64,000 bases of DNA. It comes from Petunia secreta. Its lineage: Eukaryota; Streptophyta; Magnoliopsida; Solanales; Solanaceae. The position numbers were made by a program, and so were the translations under genes. This document shows, in pieces, positions 57,224 through 64,000 of this stretch (position 1 is the first letter of the stretch; each line of letters opens with the position of its first letter). Where the stretch lies: contig JARKIP010000033.1 of NCBI GenBank assembly GCA_029990175.1, positions 8,990,001-9,054,000 of the forward strand, read 5' to 3'. A model generated the notes under the pieces. That model was not told the origin of the DNA. It saw only the letters and a list, made by a program, of their open reading frames with translations, and made no database searches.

Positions 57224-59065
57224 GAATATAACCTGAATTCTAGCTGAATCTGAAACTGATGACTGAGTTGAACTATAGTGATAAATGACTGTAATATGAC
57301 TCATAACTGGTAATTAGAAACTAGAACCGATAGCTGTCAACTGATACTGATACTAAGAACTGGTGGCTGATAACTGAGAACTGATAACTTGTACTGAGGT
57401 AAAACTGAACTGTTATCTGAACTGGAACCTGCCTGGTGTTATGGGCTATATCCCCCCAAATCAGGTAACTGAACATCTGAACTAGCCTCACATATAATCA
57501 TGCAGTGCATACTGTGGCAATATACGCGTATATAACAAACCTGGCGGGTGTTTCAACTCCCGCCTTAACCAGAGGGGCTGTATCCCCAGACAGGTAGTAC
57601 CACACGTCACCGGACTGTGTGTCCAATGTCCAGCCTCTATGGGGGACTCCAAATCACTCATAACATGATCACAATATAAGCATAAGCATTTATGAGGCAT
57701 AACACATGTGGAAACAATAGATATGGACTCAAAGGAATGATAAGAAAACTCTGGATGGAATTGTAGACAAAAGCTAGAACTCATAATTTGCCCAACTCTT
57801 TGAATTTCTATAAAAATTTCGACAGAGTTTCCCCAGAAACTGAATGATCCACAAAAACAGAATCAACACTATAATATATGCGGGAATGGGTACCCGGATA
57901 AACTGATAACATAAAAAAATTAAATGGATAACAAGAGGAGATGACCAAACATGTAACAATTCCACGAATGTACAGAATTTCTGGACAGTACCATTCTCCT
58001 GTATCGTATCATAGTTTTGAGGGTTTGACCAAAGTTATAGACTCCATGGTCTATCATGAAAGTTGTAGATATATGTTTTAGGATTCTGGGGATTCTTAAA
58101 CCATCTACATATCAATTTTTTACAAGGAGTTATGATCAATATACTAACAGTTGTCCAAAGATCAAAATGATTTTCCAGATTTTAAAACGTTTATTCTTTC
58201 TGATTCGGACGTCTTTCACCTTGGATTTTAGTACCAAATTAAGTATATAAAAGGTTTCCTTGATACCATACAAGTTTCTCACAAGAAAAACTAAGTTTAG
58301 AACTAAGAAAATCTTCAAAAGCTAAAAGATACATGCCTTGCCAAAAGAAAGGTTTAGTCTTACATACCTTTTATATTTCTTGCTTCTAAACTTTATTTCC
58401 TTTGAATTCCACACCTTCTAAAGCTTAAACAAGCTATAAAATAGAATTTAGGTACTTTACTTAGCCATGAAGAAATTCTAAAAATCAAACTACAAAGGAA
58501 ATTGAAGGTAGAATAACATTACCTTAATCGCGTAGAGCGTTTTGACGCAATATGTCTTCAATTTCGAGTTAAGATTGATGTTGTTTCTTCAAAATCATAA
58601 AAATTGGTTTCAAACTCAAGGAAGAATTGTTTCTATCATGAGGTTTCTGGAAAATGCCGAGAAATAGAAGTATTTTTCTTTCATAATGAAAACATTTCAT
58701 TTCTAGCCCTTCTTGCGCTAATGTCCCTTTTTGTGGTCTGACTTCTGATAATCACATCTTTTTATCCAGACATTGTATGAACAAACCGTAAAAAGTTTTG
58801 GAAACTAAACTCCAAGTCCTTAAATTTGGTACATAACATTTCTCCAAAAGACCTCATATAACACACATAATTAATTGTTGAAAAAGCTCCGTTACAAGCC
58901 AAATCTTTAGTCGGTTTTTTCGCAACTTAAATCTGATTTTTCCCAACCTTTATATTCAACATATGAACATCATATATGGTCCTATTATGACTTTAAACTC
59001 ACTTAAATCATTCTTAACATATCATTAGAATGGTATACCTCACTTTGGACATACGAGGTGTAACA
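57224..59065 (-). repeat. Left LTR of the minus-strand chromovirus, inner piece
   Basis: Continues GAATATAACC as the right LTR does near 63890, and ends GTGTAACA before a long C-run (the purine tract on the other strand). With the outer piece the LTR is about 2.4 kb. Bases 57290-57400 are rich in AACTGATA-type low-complexity repeats. About 57600-59065 is also related to the inner part of the 3.4-kb LTRs at 26426 and 32946. Confidence 0.8.
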
Positions 59066-59092
59066 ATCTCCCCCCCCCACCTCCCCCCCAGG
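59066..59092 (-). other. Polypurine tract of the minus-strand chromovirus
   Basis: The plus strand shows ATCT followed by a run of C and CACC; on the element's strand this is a G-run ending GAGAT before TGTTACACC. The usual place for plus-strand priming. Confidence 0.75.
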
Positions 59093-59159
59093 AACATTTG
59101 TCCTCAAATGTGAAATGAAGTATGTAGAAGCATTAAGCAAGGATCTGTTATATACCTGA

Positions 59160-59570
59160 AGTAGTGAAGAGATGTGGATACTTGTCTCTCACATCATTCT
59201 TAGCTTCCTAAGTTATTTTCTCTATGCTATTGCTTCACCATTGCACCTTAACAGAAGGAATGTCTTTCGTCCCTAGTCGACGAATCTACCTATCTAAAAT
59301 TGCAATTGGCACCTCTTCGTAAGTTAATTGCTCTATGATCTGTACATCATCTACTGGTAAAACTCTAGAAGGATCTCCAACACATTTTCTGAGCATTGAA
59401 ACATGGAATACTGGATGTACCTCCTGAAGGTCTGCTGGAAGGTCTAACTCGTAGGCTACATGCCCAACTCGCCTAATAACCTGATATGGACCAATAAATC
59501 TAGGGCTAAGCTTCCCCTTCTTTCCAAATCTCATAACGCCTTTCATAGGTGATACTTTCAGGAATAACAA
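59160..59570 (-). pseudogene. Integrase C-terminus and chromodomain, minus-strand chromovirus
   Basis: One frame (59570-59286) reads FLKVSPMKGVMRFGKKGKLSPRFIGPYQV, then VHPVFHVSMLRKC, ending ILDR and a stop. The chromodomain continues in the next codons and other frames (TKDIPSVKVQW, DVRDKYPHLF). It lies in a frame different from the integrase core at 59956-60225, so at least one frameshift lies between. Confidence 0.8.
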
Positions 59571-59955
59571 ATCGCCAATATGAAATTCTAAATCTCGACG
59601 TCGGTTATCTGCATAGGACTTCGGTCTGCTCCGCTGCTAATTATCTTTCCCTGATCAACTTGACTTTATCAACGGCTTGTTGGATTAAATCTGGACCTAT
59701 CAATTGAGACTCGCCAACCTCGAACCATCCTATAGGAGACCTGCATTTGCGCCCATACAATGATAGCTATTATTATATGCAAAGTCTATCAACGGTAGAT
59801 GTTCACTCCAGCTGCCTTCAAAATCAAACACACAAGCTCTAAGCATATCTTCTAATGTCTGAATGGTCTACACATCATGTCCATCTGTCTGGGGATGAAA
59901 TGCAATACTCAGATCCACCTGTGTCCCTAAACCTGTCTGGAACGATCGTTAGAAA

Positions 59956-60225
59956 TTAGTTGTAAACTGGTGCGCCCCTGTATGTAATAATAGATTCTGG
60001 AATACCATATAGGCGCACTATCCCTCTGATATAAAGTCTAGCATAATCCTCTGATGTATATGTAGTTCTAATAGGCAAGAAATGAGCTGATTTAGTGAGC
60101 CTGTCAACTATAACCCAAATAGAGTCATACCTGCTCCGTGTACGGGGCAGGCCTGTGATGAAGTCCATATTTACTGCTTCCCATTTCCATGGTGGAATAT
60201 CTATTTCCTGTAAGAAGCCACTAGG
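59956..60225 (-). pseudogene. Integrase core, minus-strand chromovirus
   Basis: Same frame as the RT/RNase H piece but after a TAA at 60228-60226. Contains MDFITGLPRTRSRYDSIWVI, RLTKSAHFLPIRTTY and ESIITYRGA; the last should be SDRGT with the second catalytic Asp, here Tyr. The third catalytic residue lies in broken sequence beyond. Confidence 0.8.
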
Positions 60226-61900
60226 TTATTGATGCTCGACTTTAACCTGCTGGCAGTTACGACACTGAGCCACAAGTTCTTCTATGTCACTCTTCATTCC
60301 ATCCAAACAGTAAATCTGCTTAAGATCATGGTACATCTTAGTCGAACCTGGATGAATAGTGTATCTGGAATAATATGCCTCTGCCATAATCTGTCCACGT
60401 AAATCTTCAACATCAGGAACACAAAGTCTATCTTTATACATGAGAACCCCATCAGTAGTAACCCTGTATGGTGACTCCGGTTTTCTTCTGGCTATTTGTC
60501 TGTATTCAACTAGAACTGGATCCTCATACTGACGCAGTTTTACTTCTATAACTAGGCAAGTAGTGGCTGCTTTCTGAACTGTAACTCCTGCATCCTCTAA
60601 ATCTATTAATCTGACTCCCATGCTAGCCAACTGGCGGAGTGCTTGAGCTAATTCTTTTTTCTGTGGCTGTAAATAAGATAGACTACCCATAGACTTACGA
60701 CTAAGGGCATCAGCAACAACATTCGCTATACCTGGATGATAAAGTATGTCCACGTCATATTCCTTCAGCAACTCTAGCCACCGCTTCTGTCGTAGGTTTA
60801 GCTCCTTTTCCTTAAATATGTACTGGAGGCTCTTGTGGTCTGTATAAATATCAACATAAACCCCGTACAAATAATGCCTCCAAATCTTTAATGCATGAAT
60901 GTCTGCTGCAAGCTCCAGATCATGGGTAGGGTAGTTCTGCTCGTGCTTTTTCAGCTGCCTGGAAACATAGGCAATTACTCTTTCGTGCTGCATCAAAACA
61001 CAACCAAGACCAATTCGAGAAGCGTCACAGTAAATGACATAGTCCTCAGATCCCTCTGGAAGTGTAAGTACTGGAGCTATTATCAACCTGTTCTTTAGTT
61101 CTTTGAAGCTGTGCTCGCAAGAATCAGACCACTCAAATTTAGTTATTTTTTGTGTCAATTTGGTCAGTGGAGCTGCAATGGAGGAAAAACCTTCTACGAA
61201 CCTTCTGTAATAACCTGCCAAACCCTGAAAACTACGTACTTCAGTTGGCGTCGTAGGTCTGGGCAAATTCTTCACAGCCTTAATCTTCTGGCCATCTACT
61301 TTAATTCCTTCTGCTGAAACTATATGGCCAAGAAATGCCACTGAATCTAACCAGAATTCACACTTTGAGAACATAGCAAATAATTGCAGGTCTCGAAGAG
61401 TACCCACTACTAGGTGCAGATGCTCGGCATGCTCTGATTCAGACTTTGAATAGATAAGAATATCATCAATAAATACAATCAGAAATAAATCCAAGTAATG
61501 CCTGAATACGATGTTCATCAGATTCATAAATACTGCAAGGGCATTAGTGAGTCCAAACGACATCATTAAAAACTCATAATGGCCATACCTAGTCCTGAAT
61601 GCAGTCTTAGGTATATCACATTATCTGACTCAGAAACACTTGGAACCCTGAAGCTGGTCGAACAAGTCATCAATCCTGGGCAAAGGGTATTCTTGATTGT
61701 GACTTTATTCAGCTATCTGTAATCTATGCACATGCATGGAGAGCCGTCTTTCATTTTCACAAATACTACCGGGGCTCCCCACAGGGAAATGCTAGGTCTG
61801 ATGAGGCTTTTATCTAACAAATGCTTCAGTTGCTCCTTAAATTCTTTCTGTTCTGCTGGTGCCATTTTGAAGAACTTGCCCCTAGGGGCGTGCTGGTGCT
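60226..61900 (-). pseudogene. pol: RT, RNase H and integrase zinc site, minus-strand chromovirus
   Basis: An uninterrupted piece of 446 codons (61566-60226) holds the RT part from MMSFGLTNA, active site FIDDILIYS, then FLGHIVSAEGI and GLAGYYRRFVEG. RNase H follows (IYCDASRIGLGCVLMQ, IYTDHKSLQYIF), then the HPGSTKMYHDL and CRNCQQVK integrase zinc site. Upstream (61566-61900) is more RT in other frames: KEQLKHLLDKSLIRPS-type text, SPCMCID and PLPRIDDLFDQLQG, with stops. The sequence runs from the knuckle region into the RT leader with no protease between. Confidence 0.85.
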
Positions 61901-62284
61901 GAGGAAGCTAATGTTGATCTAGCTGGCTTGGCTGCACAACTATAACCCCTAGTCGGGCAACCTCTCATGAAATGGTCTGCCTTTTGACAAATATAACGAG
62001 TATAAACTCCTAACTTACATGGTCTCAAGTAGCATCTGCCACAATCTGGATATCTGGGATATGTCTGACTAGCCAGTATAGAAGTACCACGACACTGAAA
62101 TCCTGAATTCTGTGATGCCTGACTAGCTCTGGACTGAGGAGGTCTATCAGATCTCGAGCCACAGGACTATGGAGGTACGTTAACCGGTGGCTGTCTAATA
62201 CTCTGCTGCCTACTCGCTCCGGATGTCTCTGAAAGAACCAACCAATCTGTCTCTCTTATGTAACCCTCTATCCCTGTCGGCTCT
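61901..62284 (-). pseudogene. Gag zinc-knuckle region, minus-strand chromovirus
   Basis: After the Gag core a Gln/Ser-rich linker with stops leads to RYICQKADHFMRGC (near 61965-62005). Here the first Cys of the CX2CX4HX4C knuckle is Arg. It then runs into RT leader sequence. Confidence 0.65.
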
Positions 62285-63112
62285 CTATCTCTGCTTCCTC
62301 TCCTCAAGTGATAAAGCAAATGCCTGAATGCGCGATATGTTCATACCTGACTGTATAGCAACAATCATACACTCGTTCACTAGGTGTGGACCATGTCCCA
62401 CTACATACCTGTGAATTCTATCCTCCATACTTGCTACCACAATGGGGGAAAACCTTGCTAAAGAATTAAAGCGATAATTATACTCTTCTACACTCAAACT
62501 TCCCTGTCTCAAGGTCAGGAACTGATCAGCACGTGCTCTCTGTGTCTCTATGGGCATATACTGATGAAGGAAGGCATCTGAGAATTCCTTCCAAGTCACC
62601 GGAGTAGCATCTGCCCCACTAGATAGCTCCCATATCTGACACCACCCTGCTGCTAGGTCATGCAATCTGAATGCAGCCAACACTACTAACTTTGTGTCTG
62701 ACACGTGCATAACCCTCAACACTCTGGCTATCCTCACTAGAAAATCCTGAGGGTCCTCTCCTGTATGGGATCCAGTAAAGACTGGAGGCTCTAGTCGGAT
62801 AAAATCCGTGATCCTGGATCCAGTATCTCCCTGGGCATCTGCACTATGCTGTCTAGTCTGAGCAACTACAACACTGGTCAATAATCTGATGGCACCCCTC
62901 ACTTCCTGTCCCTGACTATCAGGTTGAGGAGCTGGCGGTATGGCAGCTGTAGTACCTCTAATATCACTCTGAACTGAGGGGATCTCTGAGGCCTCAGACG
63001 GAGCCTCAGGTCTGGACTCCTCACTCTCATCCACCTAAAGTGGCACTCTACTAGTACCTTGGCCAGCAATGGCCTTGCCCTTCTGGGTAGCTGTTAGTTT
63101 CTTCGGCGGCAT
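62285..63112 (-). pseudogene. gag: Gag core, minus-strand chromovirus
   Basis: The ATG at 63112 (MPPKKLTATQKGKAIAGQG) opens the gene; a TAG at 63037-63035 interrupts it, in the same frame as the 249-codon piece that ends at 62285. It carries the Retrotrans_gag domain: FTGSHTGEDPQDFLVRIARVL, TPVTWKEFSDAFLHQYMP, LRQGSLSVEEYNYRFNSLARF. The second stop at 62287-62285 again breaks a long frame. The first stop (CTT TAG GTG) could come from a CAG codon. Confidence 0.85.
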
Positions 63113-63300
63113 CGCTTCGCTAAAAATACTATTGTTAGAGGGATGAATTCTATAATCATAGCTCTATCACACGATCGAGAGAAGAAAGAAAGAAGACTGT
63201 CCTTAAGTGCCTTGTAGCCTCCTGTTCAAAAGTATGGCGCGCAACATACTCCTGAACAAGACTCTACTAGACACGACATGAAGACACCCTAGGACTGAAC

Positions 63301-63313
63301 TGCTCTGATACCA
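63301..63313 (-). other. Primer binding site of the minus-strand chromovirus
   Basis: The complement is TGGTATCAGAGCA, four bases from the LTR start at 63318. Initiator tRNA-Met type. Confidence 0.85.
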
Positions 63314-63317
63314 CTTT

Positions 63318-64000
63318 TGTCACGACCCAACCTGGGGCCGCGATGGATAACCGACACTAAGTGTCAATTATCGCTAAACGTATTAATAATCTATGAATTA
63401 TAGAGATGAGCTGGCAACCTGGTTATGAGTACATACATATTTACTAAAAACATAAAGTCTGGAAAGATGACAAGGCTATCATACGGTAATATATATAACA
63501 TACTGACTGCACCATACAGGGACATATCTACAGGCCTCTAAGAGTGTTGAACTGAATATACAAAGGACGGGACAAGGCCTCGCCATACCCAAACTGGTTG
63601 ACTGTACACAACCAAAAGATAAGTAACTCCGGGAGTAAACGGAGTGACTCCAATAGCTGATAGATGGCCTACAAACATGGTCCAAGCGTTGATCTATCTG
63701 CACGTACGTGGCATGAAACACAGCGCCCAAAAAAAAAAGGGCGTGAGTACGATATGTACAAAGTATGTAAGGCCTAGGCATACGATAAATCATAGATGGA
63801 TGAAACTGTAAGGCTGGACTATGAATGTGTAAACATGAGCTGAAGCACAACAATGTAGCAGGAAATCTGAAGACGTACTAAACATGGTCTGAATATAACC
63901 AGAAGTCTAGCTGAATCTTAAACTGAAGACTGAGCTGAACTATACTGATAAATGACTGTAATATGACTGATAACTTGTAACTAGAAACTAGAACCGATAG
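63318..64000 (-). repeat. Right LTR of the minus-strand chromovirus, cut by the window end
   Basis: Starts TGTCACGACCCAACC and follows 47366-47935 then 57224 onward, base for base apart from scattered changes. About 680 bp of an expected 2.4 kb are visible. Confidence 0.88.

Larger units (their letters stand above)
47366..64000 (-). mobile_element. Tekay/Del-type chromovirus, minus strand, right end outside the window
   Basis: Left LTR 47366-47935 plus 57224-59065 (split by the element 47936-57218), internal region 59066-63317, right LTR from 63318 to beyond the window. The primer site and purine tract on the minus strand show that it reads leftward. Gag, RT, RNase H, integrase and a chromodomain-like end are present but broken; the protease is missing. 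The left end sits in a Copia RNase H remnant. The right target duplication cannot be seen. Confidence 0.88.

Noticed and set aside
58056..58318. Short open frames in the LTR on both strands
   Set aside because: They recur as broken frames in related LTRs (34993-35175) and have no domain.
60895..61317. Plus-strand frames opposite the RNase H of the minus-strand chromovirus
   Set aside because: Shadow frames of the real RT/RNase H coding strand.

Overview
The window is nuclear DNA of a flowering plant, most likely Solanaceae and possibly Nicotiana-like. It is AT-rich and the only host-gene material has GT-AG introns. Otherwise it is filled with nested LTR retrotransposons, LINE remnants and small inverted-repeat elements typical of large plant genomes. 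The family and genus assignment is inferred from the style of the elements, not from a diagnostic gene. I see no bacterial, organellar, rRNA, tRNA or CRISPR features.

Layout. Bases 1-2.7 kb hold the last four exons of a MATE-type transporter (+), the only host-gene remnant. An AT-rich MITE-like element follows at 3.2-3.9 kb. From 4295 to 14883 lies a nearly pristine Copia element of the Sirevirus type, with two 901-bp LTRs that I read as identical, a 5-bp target duplication (ACTTG), and gag, pol and a third (envelope-position) gene. It sits inside a LINE reverse-transcriptase gene whose two halves still flank it (4193-4294 and 14886-15309). A LINE ORF1 scrap (15.9-16.4 kb) and a decayed Tat/Ogre-like Gypsy LTR-gag-protease stretch (16.4-19.2 kb) follow. 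From 19.5 to 21.15 kb is an inverted-repeat element whose core is an array of diverged repeats carrying a TTGGCAATTGCCAA palindrome.

From 23.0 to 25.4 kb a LINE endonuclease-region gene is split by a 1.3-kb repeat (copy A). A second copy (B, 25.58-26.43 and 36.37-36.84 kb) is split by a minus-strand Gypsy element (26426-36364) with 3.4-kb LTRs and only a broken gag inside. From 36.8 to 47.4 kb are remnants: a minus-strand Copia gag/protease piece, a truncated Gypsy LTR, an Athila-like gag interrupted by a 2.8-kb solo LTR (TSD GAAAA), and a Copia RT/RNase H gene interrupted by a Stowaway-type MITE.

From 47366 to the window end is a minus-strand Tekay/Del-type chromovirus. Its left LTR is split by a complete plus-strand chromovirus (47936-57218, TSD GGTCT). 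The plus-strand element has one long gag-pol frame broken by seven in-frame stops and no frameshift that I see.

The insertion order can be read from the nesting: old Copia and LINE genes, then Gypsy elements, then elements inside those, with the Copia element at 4.3-14.9 kb probably the youngest. The most unusual content is in that Copia element. Its Gag carries a second copy of the N-terminal Gag domain, and downstream of pol it has a charged, coiled-coil-ended third gene split between two frames.
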